From Clostridium sp. CAG:253 (lineage in GTDB: Bacteria; Bacillota; Clostridia; Lachnospirales; Lachnospiraceae), in contig FR887331.1 in NCBI GenBank assembly GCA_000436755.1, positions 61,500 through 75,630 on the forward strand: 14,131 nucleotides of DNA, written 5' to 3'. The notes beneath the pieces were generated by a model. That model was not told the origin of the DNA and did no database searches. It worked only from the letters and a program-made list of their open reading frames with translations. Below, in pieces: positions 1-8,700 of this stretch. The translations under genes were made by a program, and so were the position numbers. Positions within the stretch are counted from its first letter, which is position 1. Each line of letters begins with the position of its first letter.

Positions 1-204
1 GGTCGGTGTTCCACCGCCGATAAAAACCGTTCCTATCCTGTATCTGCCACAAAGAATTTTCTGCCAGTAAAGAGCCTCTCTATGTAAAGCTTCAAGATAG
101 GTGCGCTTTATGCTTTCATCTGCACTAAACGAAAGGAAATCACAATAATTACACTTTTTTACGCAAAACGGTATGTGGACATATAACGCAATCTGTTTTT
201 GCAT
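1..204 (-). CDS. hemW: HemW-type radical SAM protein, N-terminal part
   Basis: The first 68 codons of a minus-strand gene run off the left edge of the window. The protein begins MQKQIALYVHIPFCVKKCNY and contains the radical-SAM cluster motif CxxxCxxC (C-VKK-C-NY-C, about residues 14-21), then a GGGTPT motif typical of the HemN/HemW family. HemW is a heme-binding, 4Fe-4S radical SAM protein long misnamed oxygen-independent coproporphyrinogen III oxidase; the CxxxCxxC spacing and the position after lepA fit HemW better than HemN. Start choice: ATG at 204 is used, but a TTG two codons upstream (208-210) lies nearer to the GGGGAG ribosome site, so the true start could be either. The gene follows lepA after a 94-bp gap with no convincing terminator, so cotranscription with lepA is likely. 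Confidence 0.9.
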   Translation of the reverse strand, partial: MQKQIALYVHIPFCVKKCNYCDFLSFSADESIKRTYLEALHREALYWQKILCGRYRIGTVFIGGGTPT

Positions 205-230
205 TTCCAATTATCTCCCCAAAAATTCAT

Positions 231-250
231 CAAAGAATTGCAATCCTTTG
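231..250. repeat. 20-bp imperfect palindrome upstream of hemW
   Basis: CAAAGAATTGCAATCCTTTG is palindromic except for one mismatched pair. It lies 27-46 nt upstream of the hemW ATG in the lepA-hemW gap. It could be a protein-binding site or a small RNA hairpin. It does not match the CIRCE element, which would be expected only further downstream at hrcA. Confidence 0.4.
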
Positions 251-298
251 GTAAATCACCCTGCTAACAATAATATCTCAGTTTTCAGATATATTATT

Positions 299-2113
299 TT
301 ACTCCTCGTCAAGTTTCAATACACTCATAAATGCCTGCTGTGGAATTTCTACATTTCCAAACTGACGCATTCTCTTTTTACCCTCCTTCTGTTTTTCAAG
401 AAGCTTTCTCTTTCTTGAAATATCACCGCCGTAACATTTCGCAAGTACATCTTTTCGCATCGCTTTTACTGTTTCTCTCGCAATTACTTTTCCGCCGACA
501 GCAGCCTGAATAGGTATTTCAAAAAGCTGTCTCGGTATCTCATTCTTGAGCTTCTCACACATCTTTCTTCCACGCTCATACGCTGTGTCAGCATGAAGGA
601 TAAATGAAAGTGCATCTATTTCTTCTTTATTTATAAGAATATCAAGTTTCACAAGTTTTGAAGGAACATATCCTTTCATTTCATAATCGAGTGAGGCATA
701 ACCTCTCGAACGTGATTTAAGTGCATCAAAGAAATCGTAAATAATCTCATTAAGCGGAAGGTCATATTTAAGAAGTGCTCTTGATTCTTCCATATATTCC
801 ATTCCAATATAAACACCTCGTCTTTCCTGACAAAGCGTCATTATTGCACCCACAAATTCCTTTGTAACCATAATCTCTGCCGAAACCATCGGTTCCTCCA
901 TGTGCTCAATCTCTGACGGGTCAGGAAGGTTTGACGGATTTGTGACCTCAACCATTTCTCCATTTGTCTTGTAAACATGATATATAACACCCGGTGCTGT
1001 TGTGACAAGATCAAGATTGTACTCCCTTTCAAGCCTCTCCTGAATAATTTCAAGGTGTAAAAGACCAAGAAAACCACATCTGAAACCAAATCCAAGAGCA
1101 ATTGAAGTCTCAGCTTCAAACTGCAGTGCGGCATCGTTTAACTGAAGTTTTTCAAGTGCATCCCTAAGGTCAGGATATTTGGCACCATCTGCCGGATATA
1201 AACCGCAATAAACCATAGGCTGTACTTTCTTGTATCCTGGAAGTGCCTCATCACAAGGATTTTCTGCAAGGGTAACTGTATCACCCACTCTTGTATCACC
1301 AACATTTTTAAGGCTTGCCGTAACATATCCAACCATTCCGGCTGAAAGTTCGTCAGATGGTATAAACTGTCCTGCCCCAAAAATTCCAACCTCCACAACA
1401 TCTGCCTTTGCACCTGTTGCAAGCATCTTTATCTCATCGCCTTTTTTTACGCAGCCGTCAAATATACGGCAGAATATTATAACGCCTTTATACGCATCAT
1501 ATAACGAGTCAAATATAAGAGCCTTTAACGGCTTGTCAATGTCACCTGACGGTGCAGGTATCTTTTTGACAATCTGCTCTAACACCTGGTCTATATTTGT
1601 TCCCATCTTTGCTGAAATAAGCGGTGCATCTTCTGCATCAAGACCTATAACGTCCTCTATTTCACTCTTAACCCTCTCCGGCTCCGCACTCGGAAGGTCA
1701 ATCTTATTTATGACAGGCATTATCTCAAGGTCATGGTCAAGCGCAAGATAACAATTTGCAAGTGTTTGTGCCTCTATACCTTGTGCCGCATCAACTATAA
1801 GGATGGCGCCCTCGCATGCCGCAAGGCTTCTTGAAACCTCATAGTTAAAATCCACATGTCCCGGTGTATCAATAAGATTAAATATATACTCCTCACCGTC
1901 ATTTGCTTTATAAACGATACGAACTGTCTGTGCCTTTATGGTAATGCCACGCTCTCTCTCAAGTTCCATATTATCAAGAACCTGCGCCTGCATCTCTCTG
2001 CTTGTAAGAAGCCCCGTTTTTTCGATAATACGGTCTGCAAGTGTGGATTTGCCGTGGTCAATATGTGCTACGATACAAAAATTTCTGATATTGGACTGTT
2101 TAATTCTCTCCAT
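299..2113 (-). CDS. lepA: Elongation factor 4 (LepA), ribosome-associated GTPase
   Basis: A full-length 604-residue LepA, close to the usual family length of about 600. It is a translational GTPase that acts on ribosomes, linked to back-translocation and to initiation/30S assembly. Visible G motifs are AHIDHGKS (16-23, G1), RGIT (about 55-58, G2), DTPGH (82-86, G3), NKID (136-139, G4) and SAK (about 167, G5). EF-G-like domains II, III and V follow, then the LepA-specific C-terminal domain with the conserved stretch [20 protein letters not shown] and [15 protein letters not shown] near the end. The start at 2113 is supported by GGAGG at 2120-2124. The gene lies 99 bp downstream of spoIIP but has its own sigma-A-type promoter, so it can be expressed outside sporulation. 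Confidence 0.98.
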   Translation of the reverse strand: MERIKQSNIRNFCIVAHIDHGKSTLADRIIEKTGLLTSREMQAQVLDNMELERERGITIKAQTVRIVYKANDGEEYIFNLIDTPGHVDFNYEVSRSLAACEGAILIVDAAQGIEAQTLANCYLALDHDLEIMPVINKIDLPSAEPERVKSEIEDVIGLDAEDAPLISAKMGTNIDQVLEQIVKKIPAPSGDIDKPLKALIFDSLYDAYKGVIIFCRIFDGCVKKGDEIKMLATGAKADVVEVGIFGAGQFIPSDELSAGMVGYVTASLKNVGDTRVGDTVTLAENPCDEALPGYKKVQPMVYCGLYPADGAKYPDLRDALEKLQLNDAALQFEAETSIALGFGFRCGFLGLLHLEIIQERLEREYNLDLVTTAPGVIYHVYKTNGEMVEVTNPSNLPDPSEIEHMEEPMVSAEIMVTKEFVGAIMTLCQERRGVYIGMEYMEESRALLKYDLPLNEIIYDFFDALKSRSRGYASLDYEMKGYVPSKLVKLDILINKEEIDALSFILHADTAYERGRKMCEKLKNEIPRQLFEIPIQAAVGGKVIARETVKAMRKDVLAKCYGGDISRKRKLLEKQKEGKKRMRQFGNVEIPQQAFMSVLKLDEE

Positions 2114-2147
2114 TGTATTCCTCCGCTGTTTTTTTCCATTGCTTTTT

Positions 2148-2177
2148 ATTGTAACACATACGGAGGTTATCAGTCAA
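2148..2177 (-). promoter_or_regulatory. Vegetative promoter of lepA
   Basis: On the minus strand a TTGACT -35 box (2172-2177) and a TACAAT -10 box (2148-2153) are separated by 18 bp, and TGT before the -10 box forms an extended TGn element. It lies in the spoIIP-lepA gap, about 35 bp from the lepA start. This uncouples lepA from the sporulation gene upstream. Confidence 0.7.
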
Positions 2178-2186
2178 AAGAATATG

Positions 2187-2207
2187 GAATTATTTTTGCT
2201 GTGGTAC
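2187..2207. repeat. Copy 1 of a 21-nt block upstream of a minus-strand promoter
   Basis: On the plus strand this reads GAATTATTTTTGCTGTGG followed by TAC; 19 of its 21 bases match 12128-12148. It starts right after the spoIIP stop codon and ends 9 nt upstream of the lepA -35 box. It has no internal inverted repeat, so it is not a terminator. It may be a transcription-factor site or a dispersed intergenic repeat. Confidence 0.45.
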
Positions 2208-2212
2208 AGTAT

Positions 2213-3502
2213 CTATTTTCCGCTAAGCACCTTATCTATCACACAGGCGAGATGAGGCATTGCATTTTTTGCCTCCTGTAATGTATTATTTTCATTTCCA
2301 AGTTCTATAAGGAGTGCTCTTTTTCTCAGATGGAGATTATAACGGTATCCTTTCAGATATACCGGCTTTGCAAAATCGTTATAATTTTCCATGCATTTTA
2401 GTTTTAGCTGCAGACTAAATGCAAGATTATACTGCAGATTAGGATTATAAAGGTATCCGATATTTCCGTTGCGGTTTCTCGACAATCCGTTAAAAAACAT
2501 TACCTGCGCCGTTCTCTTTCCGTTTATTACAGTCGTTCTGTGTACTTTATTTCCTACGCCATCCCTATGCAGGTCTATTATAACCTGTATTGACGGATAT
2601 TTTTTCAATGTTCTTTTCACATGTTCTGCCGCATTGTTATATGCTCTGTTTCTGTCAATTCTTCCGTTTATTATGTCATACTTTGTCGTATCATGTATCA
2701 CGTTGTAACCGTATTTTTTTAAATTATATGTAAGTGTTGTTCCGACTCCTACTATGGACTGAGCTGTCACACCGCTTTTGCTGTCACAAAACGCTTCTGA
2801 ACCGCCATGTGTGTGAAATATAAGTATTTGCGGTTTGTTAGAGTTTCTCTTAATTCTTAAATCTGACGATAAAAGTTTTTTTACATTAAAAACATTATTG
2901 TCAATGGAAGTAGTAGAGTCCGCTATATAAAAATTTTTCAGAAGATAATTTCTGTTAAGACCTTTTTTCAATGTATTAACCTTTTTAATATTTTCTTTTA
3001 AGGATGCTGTTTTATTACGGCTTATTACTATATCCCTTTGTTTTATCTTCTCAGAGTCTCCCTTCAATTTTTCTTCTTTTTTTGCTGCCTCATTCTCTTT
3101 TTTTGCCAGTTCCAAGTCCTCATTTTCCTCCTGACATGCATTCATATAAAGTTCACCCGACATTCCACTCCATATCTTTTTTCTGCTGTTTATGCCAACC
3201 CACGTCATAGCTGTCTTTTCAGCTTCTTTTTCGGCAACACTCCTAAACCTGTTTCCGTGTTCAACCATATACGAAACTCCAGAGCTTGTTTTAGTTATAA
3301 ATTTAAGTAAAAGAGGAACATCACTTCCGTTTCTTGCCATACTTATAGCAGAAGAATTTGAATATCCGAAATTTACCAGGCCGGCAGTAACCATATTTTG
3401 TATTTTATTGCCAATATCTAATTTTTTCAGTCTCACGGCAAAAAAACTTGCCACCCAAATGATAACAACAATCATAACAATAATTTTCTTTGTATTTTTC
3501 AT
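2213..3502 (-). CDS. spoIIP: Stage II sporulation protein P, peptidoglycan hydrolase
   Basis: This 429-residue protein is a sporulation cell-wall amidase/endopeptidase that works with SpoIID and SpoIIM during forespore engulfment in the mother cell. An N-terminal membrane anchor spans about residues 7-23. A charged, probably coiled linker follows at 125-157. The catalytic domain starts near 222. It contains FHTHGGSEAF (His230, His232, Glu236), IIDLHRDGVG (His312) and ALLIELGNENN (Glu400), the zinc-ligand and catalytic pattern of the SpoIIP / amidase_3-like fold. Start at 3502 is supported by AGAAGGA eight bases upstream. The gene is 185 bp downstream of gpr; the gap carries a possible sigma-E-like promoter and a hairpin, which would fit mother-cell expression independent of gpr. 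Confidence 0.95.
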   Translation of the reverse strand: MKNTKKIIVMIVVIIWVASFFAVRLKKLDIGNKIQNMVTAGLVNFGYSNSSAISMARNGSDVPLLLKFITKTSSGVSYMVEHGNRFRSVAEKEAEKTAMTWVGINSRKKIWSGMSGELYMNACQEENEDLELAKKENEAAKKEEKLKGDSEKIKQRDIVISRNKTASLKENIKKVNTLKKGLNRNYLLKNFYIADSTTSIDNNVFNVKKLLSSDLRIKRNSNKPQILIFHTHGGSEAFCDSKSGVTAQSIVGVGTTLTYNLKKYGYNVIHDTTKYDIINGRIDRNRAYNNAAEHVKRTLKKYPSIQVIIDLHRDGVGNKVHRTTVINGKRTAQVMFFNGLSRNRNGNIGYLYNPNLQYNLAFSLQLKLKCMENYNDFAKPVYLKGYRYNLHLRKRALLIELGNENNTLQEAKNAMPHLACVIDKVLSGK

Positions 3503-3530
3503 ATATCATGTCCTTCTCTTTCTGACAGCA

Positions 3531-3564
3531 TTACTGCCTGCCCGTAAACCTTGCAGGGCAGTAA
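3531..3564 (-). other. Hairpin in the spoIIP leader
   Basis: On the minus strand TTACTGCC pairs with GGCAGTAA (8 bp), with a further TGC/GCA pairing inside the loop. It has no U-tract, so it is not a classic terminator. It ends 28 nt before the spoIIP start, just upstream of the ribosome site. It could affect mRNA stability or translation. Confidence 0.45.
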
Positions 3565-3593
3565 CATGGCAGCATCTTATATCTTCTAAGAAC

Positions 3594-3621
3594 AAAATAT
3601 GCAAAAAAACTTTTGATATGA
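3594..3621 (-). promoter_or_regulatory. Possible sigma-E-like promoter of spoIIP
   Basis: On the minus strand TCATATC (3615-3621) and CATATTTT (3594-3601) are 13 bp apart. They resemble the mother-cell sigma-E boxes (kmATATT and CATACAmT). It lies about 92 bp upstream of spoIIP, which is sigma-E dependent in Bacillus subtilis. The match is partial and the region is AT-rich. Confidence 0.35.
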
Positions 3622-3687
3622 ATATTTTTTGCTCAGCCGAGAAGTTTATATCAATCTCTGCATCAAAACATTTCCGGCAAAAACAAC

Positions 3688-4563
3688 TCAATTTAATATA
3701 ATCGAATTTAAAGCACTGTTAAGCCCTCCGGCAATTGCTTTTCCGATAAAAAAAATCTGCTCATCAATATCTTTAGGTGTAACAAAAAGACCGCTGTATT
3801 TTTCATTGGACATCTGACGCAGGAATATATCTGTTTCTTCCTGTGAAAATCCCTGTCCAAGAAGAGTTTCCTCTATGCAGTCATATGCAACGGTTGCCAT
3901 TGATACAACTGTTGGTACTCCTATGGCAATAACCGGTATCCCCATAATCCTCTCATTTATCTCCTTTCGCACGTTTCCAATCCCAGCCCCCGGAGATATT
4001 CCCGTGTCGGTCACCTGAATTGTATGGCACAGTCTCTCAGTATGTCTTGAACAGAGCGAATCTATAACCAGAATATAATCAAATCCGCCTTCTGAAACTA
4101 TTTTTTTAATAATGTCACATGTCTCCATTCCTGTCTGAGCCAAAACTCCCGGTGCAATGGCACAAATTTTTTCCGGAATTATATCTATATACTCTATGAC
4201 CTTGTTTCCGAGCATATCTGGTGTCGCATATCTGTTTCCAAGACCGGCTGTCAAAACTTTTATTTTTCTGTTTCCATGTGTCTTTTTTAATATCATTTTT
4301 TCGATAATACCTGCAAAAACTTTTTCAAAGCCTTCCTCATCACTTTTTCTCCATCCACTGTCAGAAAACTCAAGCGTAATATATTCTCCTACAGGCTTTC
4401 CCATCGCTTCTGCACCATGTTCATCTTTAATGTCAACGACAGTCATTGTGATACCTAAAATTCCTGTATCAGTCTTTTCTATTTGAACACCTGAAATCTC
4501 CACATTATCATCCGGGAAACTTTCCCTCACCTCAACCGCAAGGTCTGTCACTCTGCTAAGCAT
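3688..4563 (-). CDS. gpr: Germination protease GPR (peptidase family A25)
   Basis: A 291-residue protease that starts degradation of small acid-soluble spore proteins during germination. Family landmarks are TDLAVE (6-11), TAGLGNRYATPDMLGNKVIE (105-124), APGVLAQTGMET (137-148), DYILVIDSLCSRHTERL (162-178), VTDTGISPGAGIGN (184-197) and GIPVIAIGVPTVV (208-220). Asp116 and Asp168 occupy the positions equivalent to the two acidic active-site residues of the Bacillus megaterium enzyme. It is much shorter than the Bacillus protein (about 370 residues). Only five residues precede TDLAVE, and an in-frame TGA upstream of the GGAGG site rules out a longer start, so the zymogen propeptide is very short or missing. 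It is divergent from rpsT; expression is expected from a forespore sigma factor. Confidence 0.95.
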   Translation of the reverse strand: MLSRVTDLAVEVRESFPDDNVEISGVQIEKTDTGILGITMTVVDIKDEHGAEAMGKPVGEYITLEFSDSGWRKSDEEGFEKVFAGIIEKMILKKTHGNRKIKVLTAGLGNRYATPDMLGNKVIEYIDIIPEKICAIAPGVLAQTGMETCDIIKKIVSEGGFDYILVIDSLCSRHTERLCHTIQVTDTGISPGAGIGNVRKEINERIMGIPVIAIGVPTVVSMATVAYDCIEETLLGQGFSQEETDIFLRQMSNEKYSGLFVTPKDIDEQIFFIGKAIAGGLNSALNSIILN

Positions 4564-4714
4564 AAAACCTCCTGTTTTTGCTGCTGTTCACGCCTACGTT
4601 GTGGACAATAGCCCAGTTTTTACTAATATAATTTACTTTTCCCTAAATCCAGCAATAATATACACCTCAAAACAAATAAAAAATTCGTAACAGCTCAGCC
4701 TGCTACAATTCATC

Positions 4715-4774
4715 AAAAAAAGCGTAAAAAATCATCAAAAAAGCCTTGACAAATGTCAAAATAATCACTATGAT
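4715..4774 (+). promoter_or_regulatory. rpsT promoter with phased A-tracts
   Basis: TTGACA (4746-4751) and TATGAT (4769-4774) are 17 bp apart, a near-consensus sigma-A promoter. Three A-tracts (4715-4721, 4726-4731, 4737-4742) sit directly upstream, about 11 bp apart, one helical turn each. This is typical of an intrinsic bend or UP element that boosts ribosomal promoters. The -35 box is half of a perfect inverted repeat, TTGACAAATGTCAA (4746-4759). Transcription should start near 4781, leaving a leader of about 70 nt. Confidence 0.85.
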
Positions 4775-4851
4775 AAATGAGTATGTTTACTTCAAAGCGA
4801 CCGTGTCCGGTTTGATGAAACAAAAGATTTCACAATTGGGAGGTGTAAGGA

Positions 4852-5115
4852 ATGGCTAACATTAAATCAGCAAAGAAAAGAATTTTAGTTGATCGCAGAA
4901 ATGCAGAGAGAAATAAAGCAATCAAGTCTAAAGTTAAGACAGCTGTCAAAGGTGTTGACGCTGCTATCGCAGCAGGAGACAAGGACGCTGCTTCTAAGGC
5001 TTTAACAACAGCAATCTCTGAAATCAATAGAGCTGCAAGCAAAGGTGTTTTCCACAAGAAAACAGCTTCAAGAAAGATTTCTCGTATTACAATTGCTGTA
5101 AATAAAATCGCGTAA
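4852..5115 (+). CDS. rpsT: 30S ribosomal protein S20
   Basis: This 87-residue, highly basic helical protein is a primary binder of 16S rRNA in the small subunit. It begins with the family signature MANIKSAKKRILVDRRNAER, and the rest is rich in Lys, Ala and Ile with the conserved FHKKTASRKISR near the C-terminus. Length matches bacterial S20. The start is fixed by GGGAGG eight bases upstream. The gene is monocistronic, with its own strong promoter and terminator, and is divergent from gpr as in many Clostridia. Confidence 0.98.
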   Translation: MANIKSAKKRILVDRRNAERNKAIKSKVKTAVKGVDAAIAAGDKDAASKALTTAISEINRAASKGVFHKKTASRKISRITIAVNKIA

Positions 5116-5129
5116 TCTATTTAAAACTT

Positions 5130-5163
5130 AAAGAGTTGCCAATGGTGTGGGCAGCTCTTTTTT
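5130..5163 (+). terminator. Intrinsic terminator of rpsT
   Basis: AAAGAGTTGCC (5130-5140) pairs with GGCAGCTCTTT (5150-5160), an 11-bp stem including one G-T wobble and a 9-nt loop. It is followed by a run of T (5158-5163). It starts 14 nt after the S20 stop codon. Confidence 0.9.
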
Positions 5164-5184
5164 CATATACACATAATGATGTTG

Positions 5185-5206
5185 GGGACAAAAGGTATTT
5201 TGACCC
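5185..5206. promoter_or_regulatory. Operator-like inverted repeat before the dCMP deaminase gene
   Basis: GGGACAAAA (5185-5193) and TTTTGACCC (5198-5206) form arms with 8 of 9 pairs around a GGTA centre. A good -10 box, TATAAT, follows at 5215-5220, but no clear -35 box is seen; the repeat lies where it would be. This suits repressor binding or a dispersed repeat. It does not resemble an NrdR box. Confidence 0.5.
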
Positions 5207-5243
5207 TTGCATCATATAATTAAGATCTAACAGGAGACAAACA

Positions 5244-5726
5244 ATGAAGAAAGAAAATTACTTAAAATGGGATGAATATTTTATGGGTATTGCTCTCCTA
5301 TCTGCTGAGAGGAGCAAAGACCCCCATACAAGCGTAGGCGCCTGTATTATCAGCGAAGACAACAAAATCTTATCCGTCGGTTACAACGGTATGCCTCTTG
5401 GCTGTTCTGATGATGAATATCCGTGGGAGCGAAACTCAGACAACGAGCTGGATGCAAAGTATCTCTATGTATGCCATGCAGAGTTAAATGCGTTGTTAAA
5501 CTATACAGGAACAAATTTAAAAAACGCAAAAATATATACTACCCTCTTTCCATGCAATGAATGCACAAAAGCTCTTATTCAATCTGGAATAAAAGAAGTC
5601 ATTTATATGTCAGATAAGTATTCTGATACACCTTCTGTCATAGCTGCAAAAAGAATGATGAATTCTGCCGGTGTTAAATTTACTCCATATAAACCTATAA
5701 ACAGGACTATTGAATTGCAGTTATAG
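5244..5726 (+). CDS. Deoxycytidylate (dCMP) deaminase
   Basis: This 160-residue cytosolic enzyme deaminates dCMP to dUMP, the substrate for thymidylate synthase. The zinc-dependent deaminase core is complete: HAE (78-80, with His78 as ligand and Glu80 as proton shuttle) and PCNEC (103-107, ligands Cys104 and Cys107). The substrate-side stretch GYNGMPLG (46-53) and the extended YLYVCHAELNALLN context match dCMP deaminases, including the eukaryotic DCTD type, rather than tRNA or riboflavin deaminases. Start is supported by AGGAG seven bases upstream. It stands alone between the rpsT terminator and a convergent glycosidase gene; control may come from the inverted repeat over the promoter. The symbol varies between species (comEB, dctD), so none is assigned. 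Confidence 0.93.
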   Translation: MKKENYLKWDEYFMGIALLSAERSKDPHTSVGACIISEDNKILSVGYNGMPLGCSDDEYPWERNSDNELDAKYLYVCHAELNALLNYTGTNLKNAKIYTTLFPCNECTKALIQSGIKEVIYMSDKYSDTPSVIAAKRMMNSAGVKFTPYKPINRTIELQL

Positions 5727-5742
5727 TCACCGCAAGACATAA

Positions 5743-5773
5743 AATAAGCCCACTCAAAACGAATGGGCTTATT
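5743..5773. terminator. Bidirectional terminator between convergent genes
   Basis: AATAAGCCCA (5743-5752) and TGGGCTTATT (5764-5773) form a perfect 10-bp stem with an 11-nt loop. On the minus strand it is followed by TTTTAT, making it the better terminator for the GH59 gene that ends at 5787. On the plus strand the U-tract is weak, but it is the only candidate for ending the dCMP deaminase transcript. Confidence 0.85.
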
Positions 5774-5786
5774 CGCTTATCGTTTA

Positions 5787-8700
5787 CTATTTGACTATCA
5801 TCGTTTTCTTGTATCCTGTCGATTTTTTCAGCATTTTCTTATAGTCAGCTTTCCTTGCCTTAGGGCATTTAATAACAGCTTTCTTTGAAATACCGGAAAT
5901 TGCATTAGACTCAATTTTCCTTAACAGCTTACTATTTATTGTAATCTGTGTTAATTTCTTTCTGTTATAAAATGCTTTCTTGCAAATTTTTGTTATATTT
6001 GCACCGATTGTAACTTTCTTTAAATCCTGACACTTTGAAAATGCATTAGTTCCAACCTCAGCAACTTTGTAAGAAACGCCATTGTACTTAACAGTCTTAG
6101 GAACTACAGCACTTGTCTTTTTATTGTTCAGTTTTGTATATGTCACTGTCTTTTTCTTAGCATCGTTAACTGTGTATGTCACTTTTGAAACGTCAAATTT
6201 TGTGCCCCTCTTTAAGTCTTTTTCGTATGTTGCCGAACATATGCCGATAGCATCTATACACCATTGACCGCTCACAACTTCAAATGTGACTGTATGTTCT
6301 CCATATTTCAAATTTCGGAGAGAATAATTTGTTCTGCTGTCCTCTGCCTGATTAACTGCTGCCTCAGTCTCGACCACTTTACCATCAACAGTCACCTTTA
6401 TCTTACACTTGTTAGCTTTCATATAGCCTAAAACATCTACTCCGGTTCCCTTAAATGTGTATGTCAAAGAAGCACCTGTGCCTGTGCTGTATGATGCTGT
6501 ACGATCATATACATACATTCCCTGACCACACTGGTGTGACCACTTGTCATTAAATACTAATTTAGATTTTGTTACATCATTTAACTCGTACTGCTGCATA
6601 TTGTCAATAAATTCTTCATAATACGGAGCTGTATTCTCAATCTTTTTAACTGTAAGATTATCAAAATCCATCGCAGCGTATGTACCGCCTAAAGCAATTC
6701 TTCCTGATGTTACAGGATTTGTATCTGTATAAGTAGCAACCACTTTATTATTTACATATGCTGTAATCTGGTTTTCTTTGCCTTCCAGCGACAAAGTGTT
6801 CCACTGATTGAAGCCCTGTTTAAATATGCTGTTGTCTGTAATTGTTCCTTCCAAAATGGTTACTTTTTTGCGGTACAGCTTCCAAGCACCATCTTTATCA
6901 ATCTCAAAAGAATAGCCCGAAGAATCTTTAATTGCTGCTCCTCCACCTGTCTGACGAATTGCTATGACAGCAGATGAACTTTTAGCTTCTGTCTGTTCAA
7001 ACTGCACATCAACATTTGCACGGTAATTCATCCATCGGTAATCACCTATCAGCACCTCTGCATTAGAGCCGTTCCAAGCTGAACCAACACCCTGCACACT
7101 CTCATCTAACTGCTGGCGCAGTACATAATTTCCATCTGCCAGCTTAACTGCCTCAAATGCTCCGTTAATAACATTTGTATAACGTGCAATTGCACCTGTT
7201 TTGCCGCCGCGTGACTCAATATAATCTTCTTTTTCATCACTGAGCTTTCCGTCTGTGCCTATCACACTAACCTTTTTATCTGAATAGTCAAAATTATCCG
7301 CATAAAGATACTCGTTATCCGTAACTGTTCCGTTTCCGTTTTCATCAGTATCTAATATTGTTCTGTCTGTTGAGTTTTCAGGTAATTTGCACTCACTTTT
7401 CAATTCGTCTTTATTCTGGTCTAATGTCGATACCGTAACAACAGAGAACGGCGAAACCATAACATTATAATATCCCTGTTCATCTGCCGTTATATCGCCT
7501 TTATCTGACATATAATTTGAATCAAAAGTACCGTCACCTGCTGCCTTTGTTTCAAAGCACTGCAATGTCTGATTATCTTTTAACTGCATGTTTTTAACTG
7601 AAATACGGTAGTTCTTTGTCTTTGCACTGTTGTTAATCATCAAAGTACTAAACTCATCCTTATCAGGTGATGCCAATGTCATATAACTGTCAGCACCGGT
7701 TGTACTGTTCACCACACGTCTGTCTCCATTTGCATCATCCTCTCCACAATAACTTGACTGAGGTATAACTCTCCAGATGCCGGCTGTATTATCCTCATTC
7801 TCCCAGCCTGTAACGGCAAATTTTGACAAATGGCTCAAAATAGCAGTACCCGCATCATATCTGACATAACCAGACCAAGGGTCTTTTGCTCCAATCAGTT
7901 CCTTAGAGGAATACTGTCCTCCCTGGTAAAAAGCACCGATTACAGGCTGATATATAACATGTGTTCTGCGTGATTCAACAAAACTCTTTATAATGTAATT
8001 TCCCATCTCTAATGCACTGCCTGTTCCACCAAGTCCTGATGAGTCGGCAATTACATTTCCGCTGTCATCCTTAAATGTTGTATTGTTTGCCGGACGGAAT
8101 GCACTGTCGGAAAATACAGCCTGATTCTCGCTGTTCCAAACTTCCTTGTCCATTTCATCTGCAATTTTTATAATATCATCCTTTGTGAGAATATCCGCAC
8201 CGTCCCTGCTTTTACTTGCCACAGAATACGGATAATGCCAGCCTATCGCTGCTACTGCATTTTTGTATTCCTCGTCTGTATACAAGGCATTTACTGCTGT
8301 CTTTGCAATCATCTCAGCCTCGTCTGATACAATAAACTTAATCTTTTTATACAAATCTAACGCTTTTGCATCTTTGATGGTATCGCTGTTTTCTTCCTGA
8401 ATCCACTTTGCAAATTTCTTCACATTCTCAGTGTCAGTCTTATCGCTCCATGCCTCATTTCTGTTAGGATTGATATAGTCTACCATATAACCATATGTCT
8501 CATAGGCAGCCATAATGGTATTTTTATACCATTTATACTGCTTTTCCGTAGTATTTGCCCACTTTGGTGTGTTCCATCTTAAGATACTTATTTTAATATT
8601 CGGATTAATCTTCTTAGCATCTGCTGCCAACTGAAATCCCGCATTTCTCTTTACATTTGCAGTCTCATCCTCCGTACGCATTGTACAGCTCTCAGCACCT

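Noticed and set aside
269..302. Hairpin right after the lepA stop codon (ATATCT / AGATAT with short extensions).
   Set aside because: The stem is short, AT-only at the ends and has a bulge. On the lepA strand no U-tract follows, so it is not a convincing terminator.
1230..1751. Long plus-strand open frame (173 codons) opposite lepA.
   Set aside because: It is the antisense shadow of a full-length, strongly conserved gene, with low-complexity Ser/Pro composition and no ribosome site.
3506..3691. A 61-codon reading frame between gpr and spoIIP, with a Cys-rich beginning (SCFCRKCF).
   Set aside because: It starts with TTG overlapping the gpr stop, has no ribosome site, and runs through the spoIIP leader hairpin and promoter-like boxes. 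It is probably chance.
4600..4700. Possible forespore sigma-G/sigma-F promoter for gpr (GAATT, then TATATTA about 18-19 bp on).
   Set aside because: Boxes match the consensus only in part, and the AT-rich sequence offers several equally poor choices. A forespore promoter is expected here but cannot be placed.
5787..6100. Low-complexity Lys/Thr-rich C-terminus of the GH59 protein as a possible separate gene or cell-wall anchor.
   Set aside because: It is in frame with the enzyme, with no internal start site, and fits LRR_5/BspA-like repeats. No LPXTG or SLH motif is present.
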